Part shown: positions 29,309 to 40,959 of the stretch, one piece after another | Layout: each line of letters starts with the position of its first letter | How positions within the stretch are numbered: the first letter of the stretch is position 1 | NCBI GenBank assembly: GCA_013365365.1 | Contig: JABVXU010000009.1 | Span: forward strand, 62,001-126,000 | Direction: 5' to 3' | From: Cruorifilaria tuberocauda | Lineage: Eukaryota; Nematoda; Chromadorea; Rhabditida; Onchocercidae | DNA: 64,000 bases | Notes under the pieces: generated by a model | What the model was told of the DNA's origin: nothing | Seen by the model: only the letters and a program-made list of their open reading frames with translations | The model's database searches: none | Program-made: the position numbers and the translations under genes

Positions 29309-32300
29309 TGTAGATGGTAATTAACAAAAATTCAGCGAAGAAATCGAAAGATGAATCAGCAAGTGACGGCTGAAAATGAATTCTGTACAGCTAAAAGTAA
29401 TATGCTATCACGTAGCGAGAATAACTGTATTACTTTGCTTAAAATTCAACAAGTAAAGAGCAAGGTCATTTTCATCAAATCCGGAAACAAAAATAGTTTA
29501 AAATATGACTGAAGAAATTAAATAAAATTATAAGCACAACAACACAATGACCGAACATTTCGATCATTGTGTTGTTGTGCTTATAATGTTCGATCGAAAC
29601 GTTCGAAATGTTCCTCAACCAGTATGTGCGATAAGTTTATCAATGATCTGTAGACCAAAACAAGACAGCCTACGCATTATAGTCATAATTTCAATATATC
29701 CACCATTCTAATAGCTAGCTAACTACAACACGAGCAACTGTAAGAAAGAAATTTTTTTCTGAGAAAATATATCTAAACATAATATTTACTTAAATAATAT
29801 ACTCCCAGGTGAGTAGATTTATGCAAATTACATAAGCCAAAATAAATTATAATAACGAATGCTAGTTACCAATGGAACATTCCGACGTTAATTCTTGAGA
29901 TCATTTGAATTATAGGCGGTCGAGAGTTCGATGAGTTCAGGATCCTCAGCATTTGCTTGTCCTCCCATAAATATAAAAAAGTATCCTTGTGTTACCCTAT
30001 CCTCCCAACAGTACTAGGTACTGGATTAATTTATGTATATCACTCATTTAAGTCATTTCGAAGGGAATGAAGCATATGAGAGATGGAAACGAACGTTTCC
30101 AAGTTTCCCGCTCACTCTTCAAAACGAAAAGTTTGATGAGAAAGAAGCATCTCGCATTTTTTTGCAGTTTAGAATATTTATAGCCATTTAGGACAATCTC
30201 ACAACATATGCACCAACATACTCTCTCGTTACTTTTCATCCTCGACAATGCACTTCCACTGCTGTATCACTGTCTAATTCTCTTCATCCACTCACACTAA
30301 CGACGCTTCTCATAGTTTCTATGACTAGCTCCGTCGAAATCCTTCAGGATTAATTTCTAGGATAGAATCTGGGATATATCTTTATACAAAAGTAAAATGA
30401 CTGCGGAAGTAAGTCTTGGAAAGTAGTTACGATCAGCAAATGCTTACATTACAATAAAAACCAAAGTCTAACACAAAATCGCAAAATTTGAAAAAGTCGA
30501 AGGCAATCCTCGCGGATAAATTATGCATTTTTTAGCAAAGGCAACGCAAAAACCGTAAAACTATGCATTTTTTAATAATTTTTACTTAAAAAGATGTGAA
30601 TTTGCTTGAAAGATCCGGAGAGAAGAATCCGGAACCAGCATAATCGCAAGGGAGAACGATAAAAACCAAAAATGGCCACGGGATACGACGAATCGTAGGT
30701 CGCGATGAAGAAGAACGAACTTTGGCTGACGCTCAGGACGGAAAATTGGATGATACTCAGTGATGTATTGATCGCCTAGTCGTCGAACTAGTGGGGCCGA
30801 CCGGAATAATAGAGGAGAGAAGGTGACACGGATAGGACACTGGTAGTACCACAGCTCGTTACATCTCATCCCGCCGCTCTAGAGAAACAAACCACCAGTG
30901 ATGCTTCCTCCTGCGAACACCGCGGTATCGCGGGGTTGAAATGAAACCGATATAACTGAATCTCTCCAGTCCCATAGAAATTCGGAAGTAACACACGCCT
31001 ACGTCCCGTTGCCACTCGTAAGCGAGTAATTTCTATCTCTCTCGTGTGAAACGTGCCACGTGCGAACTTCGATGATAAACAGCACACTTTTCCACTGCAC
31101 TATACATGCAAGTTGAAGTGCGTTTCGCGCTGTGCACGTGGCTTGAGCATACATCGCTTCCGTTTTCCCGTTGGATCGTTGTGATAGGATTAAGAAGTAA
31201 AACAAGCTCGCACATGATATTAGCGTGTTCATCAGGCAGAAAATGTGCTACTAAGAATTTGTAGACAGTCATAAGAGGAAGAGTCATGAGTGGAGAAGAA
31301 ATATACAATGAAGAATGGTAAGTTTGAAGTGAAGTAAGGAAAGTCTGAGGGGTGACCTTAAATAGCTACAGTAATCCGACGTTTTCCCTGCTCTCTTCCC
31401 TTACCTCTCATTAAGTAAAACTTGATTGAAAAATCCATATCTTTCTCACTACCTCGACGTCATGACCTCTCTGAACTATGTAATGCGTACTCTACTCATT
31501 TTGACCTTTGACCCCCAGGAGATGGGCTGTCTACCACGTTATGCTTTACTCAGAACACTTCCAGCACTGTTACGCCGTCTCGTCTTCTCTCTTACAACAA
31601 TGATATTTTTCGACAGTCACTCACATTCTGCCATTCCTTTAAAACTACTCATTTTTCTACCTATTGTCCAGCACCTAATATTTCTCGGAATGTTTCGCAT
31701 CCTCCTTGCAACATGCATCTAAGAACAAATAATGGAATGGTTATGTTTAGTTGTTGAAATTGTTCCGAATAATTGAAATTTCTTGAGAAGAATGCGTGAG
31801 TGATGACGATCACTTGGGTATGCAGACTAGTGGATGATAGAAATTAGAGGGATATACCAGGTAACTTTAATGTCAAGTTGAGGCTGCTAAACATTTCGGT
31901 ATAAATGTAAGCAGCGTGAGCGCACTGCACTTCTAGTCGGATGCATGCGTGGAAGTCGAATACAATGATAAATCTACTGAAAAAACCGCGAGCGTTTCAA
32001 GAGGAAATATCAGGACTGATAAATCTGCTTCCAATGCTGTGTTTGATATTAGGGAACGGAAAATGAACTTCGGAATTTATTCGTTCCTGATTTGTGGTCA
32101 GAAGGGTGCAAGAGAAAGTTTGCACACAAAAGGTATTCTGCTTCGATAGAAATTAGAGGCATATCAGGAATTCCTGAAGCGTTCACCATGGTGTTGTTTT
32201 TTTTTACTTAGTTTTTGCCATAGCTTGGAGACCATATATGAGAAAGAGAAAGGGCAAAAGGAAAAAACTGCAGAACAGAAGCGATACTTCGTCCGTTATG

Positions 32301-32456
32301 TTTTTTAGTTCGGAGGAAAAAGGAGTTTTTTATAAAAATCAATTTTAGGATTCAGTATTGGGTTTTCGTCATTTTCTAATGAGCGGTTAACCTGCAATAT
32401 TGAATTAATGAAATTATAAAAAATTGTTTGAAATAACTTCAGTTTCGAATCGAATT
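29309..32456. other. Divergent intergenic region between H3.3 and VPS29
   Basis: About 3.1 kb that should carry both promoters. It contains a perfect hairpin at 29527-29587 and a stretch around 30590-31330 that is clearly richer in G+C than its flanks, with several overlapping minus-strand frames of 70-95 codons. None has a recognisable domain. ATGAGTGGAGAAG at 31287 opens a short frame ending at a good donor (TG/GTAAGT near 31319), but no matching downstream exon was found. Confidence 0.55.
29527..29587. repeat. Perfect 24-bp inverted repeat with 13-nt loop
   Basis: The arm at 29527-29550 is exactly complementary to 29564-29587; I checked every pair. The loop is CCGAACATTTCGA. Part of the loop (29553-29563) is also the reverse complement of 29603-29613, so an alternative fold exists. 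It lies about 220 bp upstream of the H3.3 start codon. Confidence 0.9.
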
Positions 32457-33498
32457 ATGGTATGTTTACTGTCCTTTTCATGCATTTCGATTCTTCCTCA
32501 TGCTTGTTTTTGTTAAAGCTAATCTGTGCCACTTACTTTTTTCAGTTGGTCCTTGTTATCGGAGATTTTCATATACCGTATCGTAGTCATAATATACCAG
32601 GAAAATTTCGTAAATTATTGGTACCAAATAAGATGCAACATATTTTATGTACCGGTAACTTGTGCACACGTGAAACATTCGATTATTTGAAGTCCTTAGC
32701 GTCCGATGTACATGTCGTAAGTTTCAGATTTTACTAAGCTTTGTTATTGATATTAGAACTAATCGAAATTAAGAACGAATAATTTATGTTACGAACAGAA
32801 AAGATATCATATTGAATGTTCAAAGATACAATATATGAATGGGAATCCAGTGGCTCTCCATTCTAATCGTGTCATTTCAGGCTCGTGGCGATTTCGATGA
32901 TGATCTAACGAACTATCCGGATACTAAAGTTATTACAGTTGGGCAATTCCGAATTGGCCTATGCCACGGTCATCAAATTGTACCATGGGGCGACAAAAAA
33001 GTAGCGTATTTTAGGAATTTGTTTTCATTCATTTTTTTCAGAGTGCTTGGAAAAGCGAAAGGTTTTGGTCGTATTTCAGAAGTCAATATTTTATGGTTTT
33101 AGAGGTTGGAAATGTTAGCACGGCAAATGGATGTGGATGTTCTGATAACCGGACATACACACGAATGTCAAACTTTCCAACATGAGGGACGATTTTACAT
33201 AAATCCTGGCTCTGCAACCGGAGCTTTCTCACCCATACAAAGGTAGTAAATCTGATATTTCAACAAATTGTGCACGAAACATAGTGCCGAAGACATCTAA
33301 ATAATTTGATTTAAATTACATTAGCTAATCTCTATCTTGATTATTCAAGTTTCAATAAAATCAATTTTTAGTGAAGTTATACCGTCATTTGCATTACTCG
33401 ACGTGCAGATAGGAGCGCTGATTACGTATCTTTATCGTTTAGTTGACGATCAGGTAAAAGTGGAACGTGTTCAGTTTTCGAAGACTACGATTGAATGA
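32457..33498 (+). CDS. vps-29: Retromer subunit VPS29
   Basis: Endosome-to-Golgi retromer component with a metallophosphoesterase fold. Exons: 32457-32459 (the ATG alone), 32546-32716, 32881-33000, 33103-33242 and 33372-33498, giving 186 residues (human 182). The first exon was placed because ATG is followed at once by the strong donor GTATGT, and the join gives [14 protein letters not shown], the expected N-terminus. Phosphoesterase motifs are recognisable: GDFH, CTGNLC, RGDFD and GHTHECQ, then [14 protein letters not shown]. As in other VPS29 proteins, the first motif has Phe at a position usually taken by a metal ligand context residue, so catalysis need not be assumed. The C-terminal [14 protein letters not shown] matches the family end. 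Confidence 0.95.
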
Positions 33499-33911
33499 AT
33501 AACTTATTTGTCTGATATGGTGTGTATTTTTTCTATTTCTGATGCTAAAAGCATCATGAACTGTATTGATTAAACAAATATCAGTGCTAGTCACTATGGT
33601 TTTTCACTTTTTAATAGGTTTGTGTATTTCTAATCAAATTTCCATTAGATGTTGATTGAGTTGAACGGAGGGAAGATACTAGAAGTAATCGTTATGTCTT
33701 TTTTTGTTTTGCCTCTGTTGATTATTCGAGATTTCGGAAATATGGAATAAGTGTTTTTTATCCTTCATATTAATAATAAAAATCTTATTCCTGAATTTAT
33801 AATTATTGTACATATTTTTCTTATTGCCTCGCTTTTTGCTGGTCTTTGTCGGGAAAGGGCATTGAAAATCTCATATGCTACTATCATGTAGAAATTCTAA
33901 CATTTATAAGC

Positions 33912-35125
33912 TCAATTAATTCTGTTAATATCACTTAATGAAAAATCAGCACTTTTATCCATTAATGGAGTAACTACTTGAATTCTTGCTTCTATTTTAT
34001 TTTCCCCATTACGACTACCTTCCACTGATTCGTAGTGCATGATAGAAAAATAATCGTATCCTTCACCATAATATGATAGCTTGACTGAAGTCATTTTTTT
34101 TTCGAAATCGGTGCTAGCACCCGAAAAAAAGGGAATCGTCTGTAAACTTTTTTTAATTTCAAATATTTTTCACCTGTTTAAAAATCATACCTTTGAATTA
34201 TGAGCTGGCGGATAGTTTTACTTTTTACATGCATATCCAACTAACTGAATTTCAAGACAGCGAAATTTAAGGTTCTTGTTGCTACGAGATGTTCTTACAG
34301 ATTCAGCGATTGCACTTTTTTCCTATCACCCAATTAAGTTTCTAAACTGTTATCACTAATATAAATACTTTATAGTAAAAAATATTCACCTGTAGCCAAA
34401 ATTTCGAGAAATTTATTAACGAAGAGAAGTTATACACACGCGGAAAAAAGTCTACGAAGGATTAAAGCAGAATTTATCAAATATGATAAATTTAGTATTG
34501 GTTAGTAATTGAAGAAATCGGAAGAAAATCGAAAATGCTTCGAAGAGGCTAGTAATTAATTTTGGTAAGAACAATATTATTGGAAAAACTTACCAGGTAT
34601 AATGTCATAAAATATTAACAAAATCGGATCATTGCATTGGTGCTCATAAAATACGTATGAAACCGATCACGTGCATCAATTCATGAATAACCGTTGCATA
34701 ACTTATGCATTCGTTATCGAGGGATACCTGTTGTTGACCTCTTCCAAATCATCAAAACATCTGTAATTCAGGAATTACATTCGCTACTAGAAGAATAAGG
34801 GAATTATGGTTCTTTTTGATAGTTTATCACTCGTAGAATAAGCAGGGTCCGGGCAAATATTCATCTTCCGCTATATCCTACAAAAGACGTTCACGAAGTC
34901 AACTTTCAAATCTATTCGGTCAAATCACATACAAATAACATTTTTCATTAATGACCCAAGAAATGAACTGACAATAGTATTGCGAGAATGACTGAATCCT
35001 CTATTCGTCAGTTTTGGAGATAATAATGTAATCTGTATGGAATAGTTCTCGAGATATAAAACGAATGCACGTTCGTGCAGCGTAAGCGGCCATTGCACGA
35101 GCTATTATGGCACGTTGACAGGGAG
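33912..35125 (-). pseudogene. Broken astacin (M12A) metalloprotease
   Basis: Minus-strand pieces follow astacin order. At 35010-35125, ARAMAAYAARTCIRFISREL resembles the start of the catalytic domain and runs into a TAG. At 34594-34760, [20 protein letters not shown] leads into HELMHVIGF, the HExxHxxGF zinc site (HELMH at 34671-34685). At 33912-34139, [17 protein letters not shown] carries the Met-turn SxMHY, then SLSDINRIN. Two frame changes are needed in the middle exon: one before GRGQQQ and one between VIGF and FYEHQ, the expected GFYHEHQR. No propeptide, EGF or CUB part was found. The pieces therefore look like a decayed nas-type gene. Sequencing errors in a live gene are an alternative. 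Confidence 0.65.
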
Positions 35126-36473
35126 CTGTAAAAAATTTTAATTTATCGAATCTTTTGTGACTTGCTGAATGATCTGGATATTATACATATATATATATAG
35201 ATTTTTAAGTGCTTAGAAAATATAAATTTTTTGAATCTTTAGAAAAGATTCCCATTCCCTCTTGAAAATTAGAGACTGTAACTTCTCATTCTTTCTAAAT
35301 GAATATAATTGGTATCCGCAATATCTAAAATGGAAACTGATGGGTCGAATTTCGCGATTTAAGAGCTTTCATTACATGATTAAATATGACAAAAACGATA
35401 AGCTTACTGTAAGAGGAGGAAATAACATGGGATACGTCCTTTTGGCCTATTTACCACTTTCGAAAATCACTAAGAATTTCGCTTTTTCTTTCAAAAAATG
35501 TGAGAATCAAAAGGGAGAAACTATTGCGTTTATTGTTATCGCAGATTTATTTCTTTTATTTATTGATATTTTTCATAATCTTATCTAATCTCCAAGTAAT
35601 ATCGACATGTGACAAAACCTTAATGATATATTTAGTGGGAAATGCTGGTCATATTCGGAGTGGTTCGCTGATATTAATAAGATTTGTATTGAAAAAATCT
35701 ATTGAATTCAGGAATTCATACTTATTTGTCAATGATGAAATAAGCGGCAGTAATGGTAATGTTAAATTCAACAGTTTAGTCTATTTGGCAGTTTAGTCTA
35801 ATTAGACAGCTCTCGGTGTACAAATACGCTTCCGTGTTATTTTCCATTTCTCCAAACAATCAATTTTGCATCCTTTTTGCGCCATATACATATGGCAGCA
35901 TTGAACTTCGTTTTATATAAATAGTTGTACAGCACAAAACGAGCGTACGAAGTGCTTTTACTTTTGCTAAAATTCTTGAGAAACAATTCTATACGTTTTT
36001 ATACGCACCAGAAAGAGGCGAGTTCTGGTTATTGTGCAACTTTTCTACTTTGCCTTGTTCTCCGTTTTATTTGTTACTAATATCGACAAATATAAACATA
36101 ACTTATTTGCGAATTCTATAGGACTCTTGTTTCAATACCGCGCAAATTAAAGAATTTAAATTCCTGTTTATTTGATAATGAAAAAAGGAAATTCCGGAAG
36201 AAATAAGGAAAAAATTAGCAAAAAAAAATTATAACAAAGGTCATAAAATATTGTAATAGTGATAGTGAACGGAAAGTATAGCATACCACAAAGCACCTTG
36301 TATAACAAACAAGATAATTGAAAATGCAAGTACTTTACAAAAAATATCATAGACAATCTAAAAGTGATTTCATAACAAGATTTATAGTCTAAAAATGTCT
36401 TTCCAGTGAATGACTTTTTCTCTACTTTTTTGTCCTTTCTTTTTTTTCAATTTTCCACTTCCACTTGATTTTT
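35126..36473. other. AT-rich intergenic region
   Basis: Overlapping plus-strand frames at 35262-35796 show AT-driven composition and no domain. A short (TA)n run lies near 35188. No gene is supported. Confidence 0.5.
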
Positions 36474-37034
36474 TCATTCAGAAATGCTAGAATTAACTCC
36501 TGTCGTGTTGCAGGAAAAATAATATATGTTGATACAGATTCCATATTTCTGACCTTTTTTAACACAAATTAAAGCGACATTATTTACTAAGAGAAATCTA
36601 TTCAAGCAATGTTCAATTTTACAAATCCTAATCATCTAAAAATGAAAAAATAAGTGAGTAGTCCTAACGCCCATTAAATTGATTTCTATTACTTTACTGT
36701 AGATCAATCGGATTACTAAATCAATATCACTATACCCAAGCATTGACCGCAGTATGTCTAAGAAAGTTCCTTCATAATCTCCTCAACTTACTCTTTCATC
36801 TTTGATGCCGTACGTATCTATAATGATTAAGCATTGAGTACTACTGCTGCAATCAAAAATCTTACAGTCAACATCTTTCAAATCAATCTGCACATTTCCT
36901 GCCAGTATAGGTTTTTGTGGACAAACAAGAGTGCCAACAATTTACATGCATTCTGATTTGCCTATGTTCTTGGTGAGAAAAGAATAAGTAGAACTGCCGC
37001 TACAAACTGATGATCCATAATTCATGTATAGCGG
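36474..37034 (-). pseudogene. Unrecognised cysteine-rich exons with one internal stop
   Basis: An 81-codon minus-strand frame (36792-37034) is bounded by a good acceptor (TTTTTCAG) and a strong donor (AGA/GTAAGT). It is interrupted only by TAA at 36942-36944. A second frame at 36474-36635 begins after TTTTTAG in the matching phase and ends in TGA after 53 codons. The sequence is cysteine-rich (GSSVCSGSSTYSFL; VDCKIFDCSSSTQCLIIIDT; KKGQKYGICINIYYFSC), which suggests a secreted or extracellular protein. Resemblance to CUB or transthyretin-like domains is too weak to name. It could be a pseudogene, a gene whose intron I misread, or chance. No 5' exon or signal peptide was found. Confidence 0.35.
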
Positions 37035-38213
37035 CTGAAAAAACTCCAACAAATATCTAATCTTTAGTAAAGTATTTGCTGCTGAAAACCTGAGACAACA
37101 GCTGTCTGCCTATACCAAAAATAAAATTAGACTAGTGAAAATTATTTTAAAATCACAACCGCTGTTTGTCACACTTTCCTCCTCCTCACTAAAACAACTG
37201 TGTCGATCACCTCTATAGAAAACTTGGAAAAAAAATAACGAAGAAACAAAATTGCGCTCCTATAAGCTAATCTTGAACAGTTTAGAATCATCACCTTACA
37301 AAGCATATAAATGATAAAAAGCTCAATTATTGATCTAACTTCAATAGATGACTAACATATTTCGAGCGCGATTATGTTCGCGACATGGAATCTTCTAAGC
37401 AAGAAATGATAGTGAATTAATGAATCTAATCGAAAAAAATCATTACATATGAAAATAAATATTTCCTGATATAAGATATTTTGTAATGTAAAAGAATCCA
37501 TCAACTGAACTCCGACTGATAGAGTCAAATTTTATTGTCTTCACCATGCATTTATTAACTTTTAGTACAACTAAATTCACTGAAATAAAAAATTATTAAC
37601 TGCAAAGTTACAGGAAAAATAATAAAGTTCAGCTAAATTAAAACATTGACTGTAGCACTATTTGGTCATCAGCGCAGGAGTTTTTAATTTTTCATAGACA
37701 ACAACTGCGCGCCAAACATTCAAATTGCTACAAAATATACGTTTTATTTAAAGCACCAAGAGTTCAAACAAATACTTATACCACAAACATCAAATTAACC
37801 TGAATTAAAAAAGTTTGCAAACTGAAAGACACCAATGATAATGTCTTTCTTCTGAAGAATATCGAAAAAAACCACAGCTAACTGTCCCAAATCTTCCATC
37901 ACATGAAGCCCTTTTCGAAAGAAAAAGAAAATCAAGACACTGTAAAAGTATTGAAGAGATCACAGTCTAGTAAGCTACTCATCAAATATTACCCAGACTT
38001 TTAAAGATTTCGAAATTAACTGCAAAATATTAAGACATATACAGATACAGACAGAATCACAATGCCCTTTAATACAAAATATCATAGGATACAAAATCCA
38101 GATTCAACGTGAAAAGTTTTTGTTTTAATTAATTACTGTATTACAGTGTCGAAACACAATTACCACCGTGTTTCCGAAATTTGTATAAAACCATCTTTTC
38201 TTTTAATCTTCTT
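37035..38213. other. Intergenic region downstream of UBE2F
   Basis: About 1.2 kb of AT-rich DNA with nothing recognisable apart from short frames. It holds the presumed 3' UTR of the UBE2F-like gene. Confidence 0.5.
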
Positions 38214-40138
38214 TCACCGACAGAAGCGCACAATGTAATCACGTACTTTCGCAATATATGCTTCCTGAAATGGAACACATGAAGACGATGTTTTTTTTTC
38301 AAAATGCAGGTAAGATAAGAACATTAGACATTAAAAAGAAATTACCGATGCGAATAAAGAAGACCACTGCACGATAGCTTGTTAGGTTAGAATCTTATAC
38401 GAAATGAAATCAGAATCGCTTAATATTATTCAGATTAATAAGTCAGCAATAAAAACTTTCATAATGGAATTGGATTATTTGTTTTTATTAAATATTATTT
38501 TCTTTCTTTGACCTAACAAGCTAAGGTGATAAAAACTTTCGATTTTTGCAGTTCGTATTTTCACCGAAAAATAGAGAAGGAAAATTTCTTTGGATCCTCA
38601 CTTTATTATTCCAATTTACTATGTAATGAACAGAATATGAGTAATGAAAAATAAAATGCAATTTGCAATTATCGTAGAATATGTGGATTTAAGAACACCA
38701 CAATTTTGTGAAGTAAATTACTACAGCGCTGAGTGAAGAATTATTGATATAATTGAATGATTGAGACCAAATTACTTAACATAAACTTAACAGAACTTAA
38801 AAACGTTCAAATTACATTACGATTGGATTTTCTTGGATTTAAACACCTTAAATTTAGTCTCAACTTATATTAATTTCATAACCATATAGCATTCATCACT
38901 ATCTTTACAGAAAATAAGAATATTCTGTTCAAATTTGATTAAAATTTGAGGATGAAAATATGAAATGTTGTAAAAATGAAACTACCTTATTGGTGGACCA
39001 CTGCTGGGCTGCTGTTGCATTGAGAGCATCATCAAAATCGATCAGATCCGTGAAAAGGCTGTCTAAGCCAAGTACAACATCAATCAATCTGCGAGTTGGC
39101 ATCCATCATGAAATCAAAGAAATTTTTCCAGGAGAATTACGCATTGCCATATTTTTAGAGTTTTTTACTTTTTTCAGGACAATTTTTCCATTCAAAATAT
39201 CAAAGCAAAATTTGGCACAAATTAGTATGGTAATTTCTATTGGTCGAAAAAAATAGGATGTTGAATAGATAGTAATCTTTCATCCATCAACCACATGTCA
39301 TCAAGTCTTACATTTTTATATTTGCATCAGAACAGCTTAAAAAGTACCATAACCATCAAGACTATTTTGTCGCAATAATGACAAACATATGGAGCCTTCT
39401 TCAGTTATGTTTGGGTGCCATACACGAGTTAAACACTTCACTACAGGCGGCACATTGTTATATTCAGGTGGTACTGCTATTGTAAACTTGAATATTCCAC
39501 CCTGAAATTACTTTGGCAGTTTAAGTGCATTCAACTGAAGATGCAACTGGAACAGTTAGCTAGAAGAAGTTTCTTAAAATCCTGCTAAATAATTCGAATA
39601 TCGAATAATCAATAATAAAACTATTTTTTTGCTTATAAATGAATATATTATCACGTTTAAAATTCTATCTCGTTCCTATAACATACAACTGAAACTACAA
39701 ATTCTGGTATAATATTTCGTATTATGCTTGGAACATACTTTATAAATTCCTTCAACTGGTGAGATGGTAAGTTCCATATTATGTAATGCAGATGTTGATG
39801 GGAAATGTAGCTTACACGAAGGCACTTTCTTAAGACTTGATTCAAGCTCTTTTATTTCTGCAAGAAAAATTTTAGTAGTAACAACAAACATCGAAGTGAT
39901 GTATTTATCTGTTTAATAGAAAGTCATCTATGTATATATATATATATATATATATGTTACATATACGATATATATATAAACATAAAAACTTGATACTTTC
40001 TACATAAAGTGGAATATAAGCGATATCGGTATAAAAATACAAACCCTGCGACAATAATTTATCTCGAATCGATATGCGAGTACCCAAATATGTTTTCTCC
40101 TCATCTACACCATTGATCCGTTTCTGGAGATTTAACAT
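38214..40138 (-). CDS. NEDD8-conjugating enzyme UBE2F
   Basis: E2 that passes NEDD8 to cullins, chiefly CUL5-type with RBX2 in vertebrates. Five exons: 40045-40138, 39739-39857, 39348-39501, 38986-39107 and 38214-38264, giving 179 residues (human 185). It starts [14 protein letters not shown], the short N-terminal extension that docks on the NEDD8 E1. [19 protein letters not shown] opens the UBC fold. [20 protein letters not shown] holds the HPN motif and the catalytic Cys. [20 protein letters not shown] and [11 protein letters not shown] are close to human UBE2F and unlike UBE2M. One anomaly stands out. The acceptor of the third intron reads CAT instead of CAG at 39108-39110, yet exon 4 is otherwise in perfect phase. 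An allele, a sequencing error or a non-canonical site could explain it. Confidence 0.92.
38375..38523. mobile_element. Possible MITE-like element in UBE2F intron 4
   Basis: TAGCTTGTTAGGT at 38375-38387 is the exact reverse complement of ACCTAACAAGCTA at 38511-38523, giving 13-bp terminal inverted repeats around a 149-bp AT-rich segment. No clear target-site duplication flanks it, and no second copy was seen in the window. Confidence 0.35.
39933..39955. repeat. (TA)n microsatellite in UBE2F intron 1
   Basis: An uninterrupted TA run of about eleven units within the first intron, clear of both splice sites. Confidence 0.8.
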
Positions 40139-40959
40139 TGTACTGACTACCTGCAAAAAAATACTTGAAGATATGTGATCAACATACTTGTTTTCTATTG
40201 CAAAATTCATGGAACAGATCTCTGCTAGATCAAGGAGAGAAATCTCATCTTGTAGAATCATTTCACCTTTATCGGAGTCTGAATGACCATGATCAATTGT
40301 TTATGATATATTTATGATTTTAAAATAAAACTGATATCCACGATAATAACACAAGAAAAGTGAAAGTGAAGGTGAAAGTGAGGTGAAATTTCATCATCAA
40401 GCCGTTCAGACTTTACGAAGCGCAACTTGATGCATGCACACGTAAACTACAGCAGGATATTACTGATATGATGTAAGCAGTGAAATGACTGAATATAAAA
40501 AGGACGACACAATTCTACCCTCCCGCTTGTTACCAATCCCGCTCATTTGCCATTAGGTGAAACACAACTTTCCATCACCAACTCTACACTATGCTAACAT
40601 TATACATCAATCACTCTCAATCTCTGTCGTCTCTCAGACGAATGTTGGAAATATGCATAAAATTATTAATTCTTTCAAAACCCACTCTGATATCCTTCAA
40701 TTGTATACTATTTTCTGTGGCTTGATTTCTGCTCATCCTATTTTTCAGTTCTCTCTATCTTTGACTTTCTTTCACACCGCTCTCCCAATTTTATAAGCTA
40801 TCTTAACAAAACAGCTATTTCATAGCAGCCAAAAACTAGTCCGCAGGTGTTTGCTGGTTGGCAAGATTTCCGGTGTCTCGTAAATGCGATTCATGTTTTC
40901 TTGATTTTCTGTTCTACTGCTTTGTTAAAAGACGCCAAGTGACCTCTCATTTTCTAGAG

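Noticed and set aside
31426..32149. Plus-strand frames of 98 and 66 codons upstream of VPS29
   Set aside because: No domain, and they do not join in phase to the VPS29 exons. The isolated ATG at 32457 explains the start better.
35262..35796. Overlapping plus-strand frames of 108 and 98 codons
   Set aside because: AT-rich composition and no recognisable features; the two frames overlap each other.
39905..40261. 118-codon minus-strand frame
   Set aside because: It covers part of the UBE2F first exon in frame but runs on into intron 1 and (TA)n repeat. The spliced gene model accounts for the real part.
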